From the NCBI GenBank assembly GCA_023247085.1, contig JAHFHC010000008.1:1-45087 (forward strand): a stretch of DNA of 45,087 bases. The letters are read 5' to 3'. Position numbers and translations under genes: made by a program. The DNA is from Microcaldota archaeon (GTDB taxonomy: Archaea > Micrarchaeota > Micrarchaeia > Norongarragalinales > UBA8480). The notes beneath the pieces were generated by a model that ran no database searches, was not told the DNA's origin, and saw only the letters and a program-made list of their open reading frames with translations. Of this stretch, positions 36,719 to 45,087 are shown piece after piece. Each line of letters opens with the position of its first letter. The first letter of the stretch is position 1.

Positions 36719-39700
36719 ATGCGTTTAATTGATTCAATTGAATTTTCTCTCTTTTCTCCTGACCAAGTGCGGAAAATGAGTTCAGTGAAAATAACTGTTC
36801 CAGACACTTACGACGAAGACGGCTACCCAATTCAAGGCGGGTTAGCTGACCAGCGCCTTGGGGTAATTGACCCTGGGTTAAAATGCAAGTCATGCGGCGG
36901 TAGAATGAAATCTTGTGCAGGTCACTTTGGAAACATTGAACTTGTACGCCCAGTTATTCACGTTGGATTCGCCAAAACTGTTTACCAATTATTAAAAGCA
37001 GTTTGCCGAAAATGCTCTAGAGTAATGACAAATGCAACTGACTTAGATGCAGTTAAACGCGCAGCGCAATGTCCCCACTGTAACGAAAAACAAGTTGTCA
37101 TCAAATTCGTTAAACCAACAAACTACTATGAAGCTGACCGCAAATTATTACCCAATGAAATCCGCGAGCGCCTCGAACGCATACCTGACCAAGACTTACA
37201 ACAACTTGGTGTTAAAATAAGGCCAGAACTTGCAGTTCTAACTGTTCTACTTGTCCCGCCAGTTAATGTACGTCCATCAATTACACTTGAAACTGGCGAA
37301 CGCAGTGAAGATGACTTAACGCACAAGCTTGTCGACATCATTCGCATTAACCAACGCCTTGGTGAAAACATCGACGCAGGCGCACCACAATTAATCATCG
37401 AAGACTTATGGGAACTACTACAATACCATGTTGTTACTTACTATGATAATGAAACCGCTGGAATTCCTCCTGCTCGACACAGAAGCGGACGCCAACTCAA
37501 AACCTTATTCCAAAGACTAAAAGGAAAAGAAGGAAGATTCCGTTACAACTTAAGCGGAAAACGTGTTAACTTCTCAGCACGTACAGTTGTCTCTCCAGAC
37601 CCAGCGCTTTCAATTAACCAACTTGGAGTACCACAAGAAATTGCACAAGAATTAACAATTCCAGTAAGCGTAACTGAATGGAATCTCGATTCAATTAAAG
37701 AATTCGTGCGCTTGAACCCAGGAAAAATCAATTACGTAATTCGACCAGATGCACGCAGAAAGAAACTAACCGTTGCAAACCTCGACGAGATACTCAAAGA
37801 AATTACTCCTGGCTACCAAATCGAACGCCAGTTAATCGACGGCGACTTAGTTATATTCAACCGACAACCTTCACTGCACAGGGTTTCAATGATGTGCCAC
37901 GAAGTAGTTGTACTCCCAGGAAAAACATTTAGGTTCAACGTAGCAGACTGTTCTCCTTACAATGCCGATTATGATGGAGACGAAATGAACGTACACGTGC
38001 CACAAAACGAAGAGGCACAAAGCGAAGCAGAAATGCTAATGAAAGTTGAAGGCCAAATGCTATCACCACGAAACGGCATGCCGTTAATTACGCCGTCACT
38101 TGACCACATCAGTGGCTTATACGTAATGACTAATTTTGACTACGTATTCGACCGCCAACAAGCATGGGAAGTATTATCTCAAAGCAATATTGAAAAAGAA
38201 TTTTCACAAAACACAATAACTGGAAAAGAATTATTTTCTCTACTATTGCCAAGCGACTTTTCAGGCGAATACACAACTAAATCTAAAACCAAAACAATCA
38301 TCAAGAAAGGCAAACTCCTAGACGGCTACCTTGACAGCAAAGTGTCAACTGCAATTGTACGTGACTTATTCCTAAAACACGGGCCAACAGTTGCAGGCAA
38401 ATACGTCGACGAAGCAACTCGCTTATCTTCTACGGTTGTCAAAATGTTTGGTTTATCACTTTCACTTGAAGATTATGAATTAAACGAAACCGCTACAAAG
38501 CAACTTGCAGAAATAGTGAGGGAGTCAAGAAAACGCGTTAGATTCCTAGTTTCAAAATACCGCAAAAACACACTCGAGCGACAACCCGGCAAGACAATGA
38601 AAGAGACGCTTGAAGAACAAATAATGGACTGCCTTGAAGAAGCACGTTCAGCTTGCAATAGTGTAATTTCACAAAACATTAAAAATCGCCACGTGTCCTT
38701 CAACGACAAAACATTCCACGTTAACTCAGCGCTTATGATGGCATCTGCAGGTGCACGTGGAAGCAAAATCAACGTCATCCAAATGGCTGGGCTAGTAGGC
38801 CAACAAGCCATTAGAGGCAAGCGTCCAACATCAGGCTACAAAAACCGCTTGTTACCGCACTTTAAACGCGGAGACTTATCTGACGAAGCACGAGGGTTCG
38901 TTGACCGATCATTCAAAACCGGCTTAACTCCAGTTCAATATTTCTTCCACGGCGCAGGTGGACGAGACTCAGTAGTTGACAAAGGAGTTAACCCAGCTAA
39001 AACTGGTTACATGCAACGCAGGTTAGTTAATGCAATTCAAGACTTCATTGTCAAACCAGACTTATCCGTACGCGACGCAGAAGGCAGAATAGTTCAATTC
39101 AAATACGGTGACGACTCCCTTGACATTACGAATGGCAAACAAATCGCTTACGGTGAACCAGTCGGAGTAACCGCTGCACAAAGTATCGGCGAACCAGGCA
39201 CCCAAATGACTTTACGTACATTCCACTACGCTGGAGTAGCATCACTAGCACAACTTGGGTTCACGCGCCTAGTTGAAATCGTCGATGCACGCAAATCTCC
39301 AAAGAAACCAGTCATGGAAGTATATCTTCAAGCGCCGTTCAACAAAGACTATAATAAAGCTAAACAAATAGCAGCTGAAATTGAACAAGTTACACTAGAA
39401 AAAGTAGCTGAAGTTAACGAAGACTTTGAGAAAAAAGCAATTCAAATAAAATTCAACGAAGAAATGCTCAAAGAACACGCTTTAACAATAGACGCAGTTG
39501 TTGAAAAAATTAAAACCGTTGCACCATACGAAGGCCAAGGTGGAAAAACAATTACAATCAAGCCAAAAGTTGAAACACTCCGTAACGTACGCAAAATAAC
39601 CAACCGATTACGTGAAATGACACTAAAAGGAATTGAAGGAATCAGCAGAGCGATTATAATCGAAAAAGAAGGCAACGAATACACTCTCGCAACTGAAGGA

Positions 39701-40117
39701 AGCAACTTAGCAGAAGTTTTCAAAATCCAAGCAATTGACACCCGCAGGACAACCACCAACGACATCGTTGAAATCTGCCGCGTGCTTGGCGTTGAAGCTG
39801 CACGCAATGCAATAATAGTTGAACTACTCAAAGTCATGGAAGCACAAGATCTAGACGTTGACATGCGTCACATCATGTTAATCGCTGACTCAATGACAGT
39901 TGGCGGAGCAGTTGAAAGCATCGGGCGACACGGGCTAGCAGGCAAAAAAGCATCTGTGTTAGCACGAGCAGCTTTTGAAGAAACTTCAAAACACTTAATC
40001 AACGCAGTTGTCAAAGGCGAAAACGACAAACTCCGCGGAATAACCGAAAACATAATCATCGGTCAAACCATCCCATGCGGAACAGGCGAAGTCGACCTAG
40101 AAATGGCAGTTGAATAG
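36719..40117 (+). CDS. rpoA: RNA polymerase subunit A, A' and A'' fused in one ORF
   Basis: A' motifs CKSCGGRMKSCAGHFGNIEL and NADYDGDEMNVHVPQ plus A'' motifs GVTAAQSIGEPGTQMTLRTFHYAGVA and the C-terminal A'' domain in one 1132-aa ORF. Confidence 0.95.
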   Translation: MRLIDSIEFSLFSPDQVRKMSSVKITVPDTYDEDGYPIQGGLADQRLGVIDPGLKCKSCGGRMKSCAGHFGNIELVRPVIHVGFAKTVYQLLKAVCRKCSRVMTNATDLDAVKRAAQCPHCNEKQVVIKFVKPTNYYEADRKLLPNEIRERLERIPDQDLQQLGVKIRPELAVLTVLLVPPVNVRPSITLETGERSEDDLTHKLVDIIRINQRLGENIDAGAPQLIIEDLWELLQYHVVTYYDNETAGIPPARHRSGRQLKTLFQRLKGKEGRFRYNLSGKRVNFSARTVVSPDPALSINQLGVPQEIAQELTIPVSVTEWNLDSIKEFVRLNPGKINYVIRPDARRKKLTVANLDEILKEITPGYQIERQLIDGDLVIFNRQPSLHRVSMMCHEVVVLPGKTFRFNVADCSPYNADYDGDEMNVHVPQNEEAQSEAEMLMKVEGQMLSPRNGMPLITPSLDHISGLYVMTNFDYVFDRQQAWEVLSQSNIEKEFSQNTITGKELFSLLLPSDFSGEYTTKSKTKTIIKKGKLLDGYLDSKVSTAIVRDLFLKHGPTVAGKYVDEATRLSSTVVKMFGLSLSLEDYELNETATKQLAEIVRESRKRVRFLVSKYRKNTLERQPGKTMKETLEEQIMDCLEEARSACNSVISQNIKNRHVSFNDKTFHVNSALMMASAGARGSKINVIQMAGLVGQQAIRGKRPTSGYKNRLLPHFKRGDLSDEARGFVDRSFKTGLTPVQYFFHGAGGRDSVVDKGVNPAKTGYMQRRLVNAIQDFIVKPDLSVRDAEGRIVQFKYGDDSLDITNGKQIAYGEPVGVTAAQSIGEPGTQMTLRTFHYAGVASLAQLGFTRLVEIVDARKSPKKPVMEVYLQAPFNKDYNKAKQIAAEIEQVTLEKVAEVNEDFEKKAIQIKFNEEMLKEHALTIDAVVEKIKTVAPYEGQGGKTITIKPKVETLRNVRKITNRLREMTLKGIEGISRAIIIEKEGNEYTLATEGSNLAEVFKIQAIDTRRTTTNDIVEICRVLGVEAARNAIIVELLKVMEAQDLDVDMRHIMLIADSMTVGGAVESIGRHGLAGKKASVLARAAFEETSKHLINAVVKGENDKLRGITENIIIGQTIPCGTGEVDLEMAVE

Positions 40118-40245
40118 AAAACGCCCCTCTGCCCCACTTCTTTTTTTCTATTTTTATCTCTTCCTAGCGCAGGCATTCAAAGTATGTGCTAAAAGCTATA
40201 AGTTAACCGTAGAAGTTGAAAAAAAAAGATAATTATCGAGAGAAC

Positions 40246-40629
40246 CTAGCCTTGAATTCTCTTTCCGAGTATGACGTTCGGTTTTCCCTTGAAATCACTG
40301 TCACTGGTTAAAAGCTTTAAATCGTGGATTATTGCGGTTGCATAAATCAGGCTATCTGCAAATGACAAGCCAAACCGGTGAGATAGTTCTGCTGCCTTTT
40401 CACTTGTTTCTTTAGTTGCATCTATAATTTTATAGTTGTTAAGTTTTGTCTTAATGTTCTGCCATTCGGATGTTTTGCCGCGATTTAACAGGAATTTGTA
40501 GATTTCGCCGTAGGTAATTGCCGATATAACTAAATCGGCAGTGGCTAGAATTTCTTTTGTTTCCGGAGCACTATTTTGTTCAAAGAAATCTATCAAGGCT
40601 GAGGTGTCAATCAAAAGTTCGCCAGTCAT
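40246..40629 (-). CDS. VapC-type PIN-domain toxin
   Basis: LLIDTSALIDFFE, TYGEIYKFLL, SFADSLIYATAI acidic PIN motifs; overlaps upstream antitoxin. Confidence 0.9.
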   Translation of the reverse strand: MTGELLIDTSALIDFFEQNSAPETKEILATADLVISAITYGEIYKFLLNRGKTSEWQNIKTKLNNYKIIDATKETSEKAAELSHRFGLSFADSLIYATAIIHDLKLLTSDSDFKGKPNVILGKRIQG

Positions 40630-40810
40630 CCTTATCCCGCTTAAATGGAGGTAATCCTTTCAAACTGCCTTCTAGGTCTTTTATAAGTAAGAAACTGCGC
40701 GACTGTGCCAGCTTTTTTACTGTTTCATCATAGCTTTTTGTTTTGAACACTTCCCGAAACGCATCTAGCGTCTTCTTAGTGTCTTCTTTTACAGGTATAT
40801 TCACGTACAT
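40607..40810 (-). CDS. VapB-type antitoxin
   Basis: 67-aa MYVNIPVKEDTKKTLDAFREVFKTKSYDETVKKL; overlaps VapC by 23 nt. Confidence 0.85.
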   Translation of the reverse strand: MYVNIPVKEDTKKTLDAFREVFKTKSYDETVKKLAQSRSFLLIKDLEGSLKGLPPFKRDKDDWRTFD

Positions 40811-40915
40811 ATTGCAACACTTTATTACAATGAATTATTGCAATATTTAAAGCTTTTGTCATTTTCCGTAAGTGTTTTAGAAAAATCCCATGTACCTTTT
40901 TTTCTATTTGCTTAC

Positions 40916-41491
40916 TTATTTGGCTCTTTCTTCTTTTCCTGTCGCACGTTTTTCTCGTCTAACTCTTTCAATATAAGCGCGGACTTTGTCGCGGTAGTCA
41001 CACATTTTGTAAGGCTTTTTAACGTCTATACCCATACGCGTAAGTTGCTTTTTCCGTTCAGGACTAACCGAATCATGTACGTGGCTAATAGTGTAGTCTT
41101 TATATTGTTCTTTCAAATGTTTTACAATTGCGTAGTGTATTAAGTCACCAATTCCGATTCCAGTTGGACTCTTTACTGAAGTCCATTTGCGTTCAAATGG
41201 AACAAAGTCGCACCATATCACAAGTTTTTTATTAGGGTGAATCAATACAGATGCGTATCCAAAAGAGTTACCAGGCAAATCCTCAGGAAAGGCCATAGCA
41301 TGCATTTTATTAGTATATCCCGCAAGTCGACTAAGTTGTTGTTTTGAAAGTGGAATGTAAACACTATTTCTATTAATTGTCGGTAGTTTTTCGCGCCGGC
41401 GCCATTTAGCCTGCCGAAAAGTAAACCCTATAGCCGAACCTTTTGGAGTTTCTTCTGTCTTAATTCTGCCTATAATCCCGCGCTTAACCAT
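40916..41491 (-). CDS. Hypothetical basic protein, possible GNAT-like fold
   Basis: 191 aa; GIGIGDLIHYAIVKHLKEQYKDYTISHVHDSVSPERKKQLTRMGID; no firm family. Confidence 0.5.
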   Translation of the reverse strand: MVKRGIIGRIKTEETPKGSAIGFTFRQAKWRRREKLPTINRNSVYIPLSKQQLSRLAGYTNKMHAMAFPEDLPGNSFGYASVLIHPNKKLVIWCDFVPFERKWTSVKSPTGIGIGDLIHYAIVKHLKEQYKDYTISHVHDSVSPERKKQLTRMGIDVKKPYKMCDYRDKVRAYIERVRREKRATGKEERAK

Positions 41492-41577
41492 AAGAGTTTT
41501 TTCGTTGCAAGAAAATAAATAGCTGCGCAGTAACCACGTGCTATTGTTTTAATAACGTTTTTTGTCTAATTGCTTTT

Positions 41578-43107
41578 ATGAATCGTGCTAATCCCGAAGA
41601 GTGGAAAATAGTCGCGCGTGACCACGCTAGTGTTTACTTTCACATGGCTGCTTATTGCTTGGCTGAAACTTCTCGCTTGAGTGAAGTAATCGGCAAAAAT
41701 GACGATTTAATTTGCGATTGCAAAGGTGGAAGTTCGTGGCGTTGGAGCGAACACATTCGAGACTTTACTCACTTAGGTGAACTCACGTTAAAAAAACTCG
41801 AGGACAAGAAATTTTTCAAAACAGTTATTGACAAAAACGAATTAGCTATATTTGCAGTTCAGAAATTTGTCCACAAGCTTGAAAAAACTGATTTGTCAAA
41901 GAAGTCAAACCAAGACTTGGCAAAACTTTACGTTGATTTGTTTAACTTATGGGTTGAAATGAACTTATGGGGTCACGTAGTTAACCTAGCTGATTTTGAA
42001 CACTTTTTACTATCAACAAAAATAAACGCATTTCTCAAAAAGCGAATTGAAACTGCAAAGTTAAGTTATGCTGTTTCTGAAGTTTTTGGCGTGTTGGCAA
42101 CTCCAAACCAACGCAGCGAAGTACGCGTGCAAGATGTTGATTTATTGAAAATATTAGCCGAAATTGAAAAAGACAATCAATCAGTAAAAACTTTTCAAAA
42201 GCCCGTTGATGAAATCTTATCAAATTTGCCAAAATTTCCAAAACTTAAGAAACTCTTAAGTCAGCACGTTGCGTTGCACAAGTGGAGCCAGTTTCACTAC
42301 GATGGACCGACAGTTCTTGACGAACGTTATTTTGTTGAAAATCTTCGCGTTTTATTAAACGAAGGGGCAAAAGCTAGTGACAAGCTAGAGGAAATCTTGA
42401 AACACGAAGAGCAAATTAAAGAAAAACAAATTCAACTTACAAAGGAACTCAAGTTAACTCGAGAGGAACGGTATTGGATTGAAGTAGCTCAGCAATTTGG
42501 ATACGTAAAAGCGCTGCGTAAAGATATTGTTGCAGAAGCAAGTGGAATCGCGCATTTTTTAATCAAAGAAGTAGCAAAGCGGCTGCAGTTGACGCAAAAG
42601 CAAGTTAAGTTTTCAACACACTTAGAAATTGCAGACGCTTTACACGGTAAAGCATTTGACGTTGCTGAAGTTAATCGGAGAACTGAATATTGTGTTATCA
42701 CTGCAACTGACAAAGTTGAAATCTACACTGGGCAAAAAGCAGTTGAACTTGCCAAATTCATCCGCGAGTCAGAAACTTCAACTGACGTTAAGGAAATTCG
42801 GGGGTCTCCAGCATATCCGGGTAAAACTACTGGTGTTGTTAAAATCATTGCGCGTGTGGGTCACATGTCGAAGTTTCACAAAGGCGACATTTTAGTTTCT
42901 CCTGCAACTAATCCTAATTTGTTGTCAATCATGAAAATCGCTGGTGCAATTGTCACTGACGAAGGCGGAGTTACGTGTCATGCTGCAATTGTTTCTCGCG
43001 AATTGAAAATTCCGTGTGTTATTGGCACTAAAGTTGCAACAAAGTGGCTTAAAGATGGCGACGAAGTAGAAGTTGACGCCATCAACGGAGTTGTAACTAA
43101 ACTGTGA
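41578..43107 (+). CDS. PEP-utilizing enzyme mobile-domain protein, paralog B
   Basis: GDILVSPATNPNLLSIMKIAGAIVTDEGGVTCHAAIVSRELKIPCVIGTKVATKWLKDGD; near full-length homology to 27673-29187. Confidence 0.87.
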   Translation: MNRANPEEWKIVARDHASVYFHMAAYCLAETSRLSEVIGKNDDLICDCKGGSSWRWSEHIRDFTHLGELTLKKLEDKKFFKTVIDKNELAIFAVQKFVHKLEKTDLSKKSNQDLAKLYVDLFNLWVEMNLWGHVVNLADFEHFLLSTKINAFLKKRIETAKLSYAVSEVFGVLATPNQRSEVRVQDVDLLKILAEIEKDNQSVKTFQKPVDEILSNLPKFPKLKKLLSQHVALHKWSQFHYDGPTVLDERYFVENLRVLLNEGAKASDKLEEILKHEEQIKEKQIQLTKELKLTREERYWIEVAQQFGYVKALRKDIVAEASGIAHFLIKEVAKRLQLTQKQVKFSTHLEIADALHGKAFDVAEVNRRTEYCVITATDKVEIYTGQKAVELAKFIRESETSTDVKEIRGSPAYPGKTTGVVKIIARVGHMSKFHKGDILVSPATNPNLLSIMKIAGAIVTDEGGVTCHAAIVSRELKIPCVIGTKVATKWLKDGDEVEVDAINGVVTKL

Positions 43108-43400
43108 AAGTTTTTTCAGTTGTTAGTGGTGAAGTACAAGGGGTTGGGTTTCGTGCATTTGTTGCTAGATTAGCGCGAGAACTCAACTTAGCTGGCTTGA
43201 CAAAAAATCATCACGGTGGATCTGTGTTAGTTTTTCTCGATGGTAGCAAGAAAGACATTGACGAATTTCTTGAAATAATTAAGACGACGAAACAAGGGAG
43301 TTTCGGAATCCATGTTGAGCAAGTAAAAGTTTTTCAAGAAGGCGAAAAAGGCTTTGAACCACCTTGGCGCAAATATGTTGGTTTCCAAATCGATAGCTAA
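43104..43400 (+). CDS. Acylphosphatase
   Basis: VVSGEVQGVGFRAFVARLARELNLAGLTKNHHGGSVLVFLDG; GTG start overlapping previous stop. Confidence 0.92.
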   Translation: MKVFSVVSGEVQGVGFRAFVARLARELNLAGLTKNHHGGSVLVFLDGSKKDIDEFLEIIKTTKQGSFGIHVEQVKVFQEGEKGFEPPWRKYVGFQIDS

Positions 43401-43482
43401 ATTATATTCTAATGCCGCTTACTATTTTTTTATTAGCGATAACGCCAATAATTATATATAGGGCGGCAGCACGAGATGTTGT

Positions 43483-43920
43483 ATGAGCAAAAAAATAGTT
43501 GTAGCAGTAAGCGGCGGATTTGACCCAGTGCACATCGGACACGTTCGAATGTTCAACGAAGCAAAGAAATTGGGCGATAAACTAGTTGTTATATTAAATA
43601 ATGACAATTGGCTCCGCTTAAAGAAAGGGTTCGCGTTCATGCCAGAGGCGGAACGCAAAGAAATCATTGAATCATTTAGAGCTGTAGACGAAGTTCTAGT
43701 GACCTTTCACGAGAAAGGAACTACTGATTTATCTGTTTGTCGTGAACTTGAGTTCTTGAAACCCGATATATTTGCCAACGGTGGCGACAGGAAAGCTGAC
43801 AACATCCCCGAATACGAATTATGCAACCGTCTAGGCATCCGAATGGTGTTCAACATCGGCCCAGGCGGCAAAGTTCAAAGCTCAAGCGAACTGGTGAAAA
43901 AAGCCACCAAAGTTATGTAA
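43483..43920 (+). CDS. Cytidylyltransferase-like nucleotidyltransferase
   Basis: SGGFDPVHIGHVRMFNEAKKLGDKLVVILNND (HxGH motif) and SSSELV. Confidence 0.9.
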   Translation: MSKKIVVAVSGGFDPVHIGHVRMFNEAKKLGDKLVVILNNDNWLRLKKGFAFMPEAERKEIIESFRAVDEVLVTFHEKGTTDLSVCRELEFLKPDIFANGGDRKADNIPEYELCNRLGIRMVFNIGPGGKVQSSSELVKKATKVM

Positions 43921-43922
43921 GA

Positions 43923-44762
43923 CTATCTGCTAATTCGGTTTACTATTTGTTTTAATAGCGATGGCGTGCTTACTGCGACTATTGCATATGTTGCATTAAA
44001 GTCAAATTTTACGTTGTCAATTGGTTTACCTTTCAAATCGGTTATTGCACCGCCGGATTCTTTTACCAATAAATACCCCGCGCCTAGTTCATGCGCTTTT
44101 TGCCAAGCTAGGCTTACATATGCATCAAACATTCCACTACTAACTCCAGCTAGGTGAAAAGCGGCTGCGCCAAAATTTTTAACCCATGCATCGTGATGAA
44201 TACGCTTCAGTTTAACAACGTTCTTCTGCGCACCATAGTGGTCAACCGTGATTAATGACAATCGGTTAATTTTTTCGTTTTTCATTTTTATAATTTTCTT
44301 GCCATTAAAATAAGTTCCATTGCCTCGTATCGCAATCCAAGTATTTCCAGAATTATGTTCAATCACTCCCGCAGCAATTGCGTCTTTGAAACAAGGTGAA
44401 GTGGAATCAAAAATAGTAACTACTGTACAAAATGGTAAACTGCCATACCCGCGAAGATAATTCTCAGTCCCATCCAAATCATCAATAGCAATAGTATATA
44501 ATGGATTATTTGTTAAAGTCAATTTGCCAGTTTCTTCACTGTAAAGAATTGCTGGCAATTTACTATTTTTAAAAAATTTACAGAGCGCAGCTGAAATTAA
44601 CTTATCTGCGCGTGTGGCGATATTCAAATTTCCATTTGCAGATACTTTGGTTACGCCTTTTTTTCCAGCTAACTCTAGTGTTTTAGCAGATAATCTGAGT
44701 GCATCTAAACAAAGCGCACGTAATTTCTTTGTGCTAAATAGCGTCTGCGTTTTTTGTCCCAT
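43923..44762 (-). CDS. Inositol monophosphatase/FBPase family phosphatase
   Basis: YSEETGKL, IAIDDLDGTENYLRGYGSLPFC, AWQKAHELGAGYLLVKESGG. Confidence 0.9.
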   Translation of the reverse strand: MGQKTQTLFSTKKLRALCLDALRLSAKTLELAGKKGVTKVSANGNLNIATRADKLISAALCKFFKNSKLPAILYSEETGKLTLTNNPLYTIAIDDLDGTENYLRGYGSLPFCTVVTIFDSTSPCFKDAIAAGVIEHNSGNTWIAIRGNGTYFNGKKIIKMKNEKINRLSLITVDHYGAQKNVVKLKRIHHDAWVKNFGAAAFHLAGVSSGMFDAYVSLAWQKAHELGAGYLLVKESGGAITDLKGKPIDNVKFDFNATYAIVAVSTPSLLKQIVNRISR

Positions 44763-44796
44763 GTTATTTTTATACTTGTGCGACTTTTATGAGTAT

Positions 44797-45087
44797 ATGC
44801 TAGTTATAGCGTGTTCAAATGGCGGGGAAATTGGCAAAAAACTAGCCAAGCACCTCGGGGTAAAGTATTCTGAGTTGTGGAAAGAAGTTTTTCCAGATGG
44901 AGAATTACGCTTGCGTTTCAATGTTGACGTAAAGGGAAAACAAGTTGTGTTTGTGCAGGGTTTTTCTCCTTCTCCAAATGAGAGTTTACTTGAATTGTTA
45001 TTTGCTATTCGCACTGCAAAGGAATTAGGCGCCAAAAAAGTAACTGTTGTTGCACCTTATTTTGGGTACATGAGGCAAGACAGGCGA
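44797..45087 (+). CDS. prs: Ribose-phosphate pyrophosphokinase, N-terminal part (runs off window)
   Basis: Hand translation: MLVIACSNGGEIGKKLAKHLGVKYSELWKEVFPDGELRLRFNVDVKGKQVVFVQGFSPSPNESLLELLFAIRTAKELGAKKVTVVAPYFGYMRQDRR. Confidence 0.93.
   Translation, partial: MLVIACSNGGEIGKKLAKHLGVKYSELWKEVFPDGELRLRFNVDVKGKQVVFVQGFSPSPNESLLELLFAIRTAKELGAKKVTVVAPYFGYMRQDRR

Overview
This 45 kb window is an archaeal chromosome segment, AT-rich and densely packed. Gene content and several reduced proteins suggest a DPANN-type archaeon, but that placement is inference. Most of it is core information-processing genes: primase PriL/PriS and GINS; eL44, eS27, aIF2-alpha and Nop10; NcsA with a ubiquitin-like sulfur carrier; a short eL15; RNase P p30 and Pop5; proteasome alpha, SBDS, exosome Rrp4/Rrp41/Rrp42 and eL43; and RNA polymerase H, B'', B' and a fused A'/A''. 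Accessory or less usual content includes an 8 x 43-aa repeat protein, a cupredoxin/RnfD/ferric-reductase-like redox cassette, a NikR-ZIP divergent pair, a 38-aa pilin-like micro-ORF, a TraB/TIKI-like protein, two PEP-utilizer mobile-domain paralogs and a VapBC pair. The most unusual locus is the tRNA cluster at about 25.05-25.55 kb. It holds a tRNA-Pro(TGG) that can only be assembled by removing two introns, one at 37/38 and one at the T-stem/T-loop junction (53/54) with a clean bulge-helix-bulge. Next to it are an intron-containing tRNA-Tyr(GTA) and a duplicated promoter plus 5'-half of that tRNA-Tyr. Similar pyrimidine/purine hairpins recur in the tRNA-Pro introns and beside the tRNA half. 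All calls come from reading the sequence and supplied ORFs; no database search was run.
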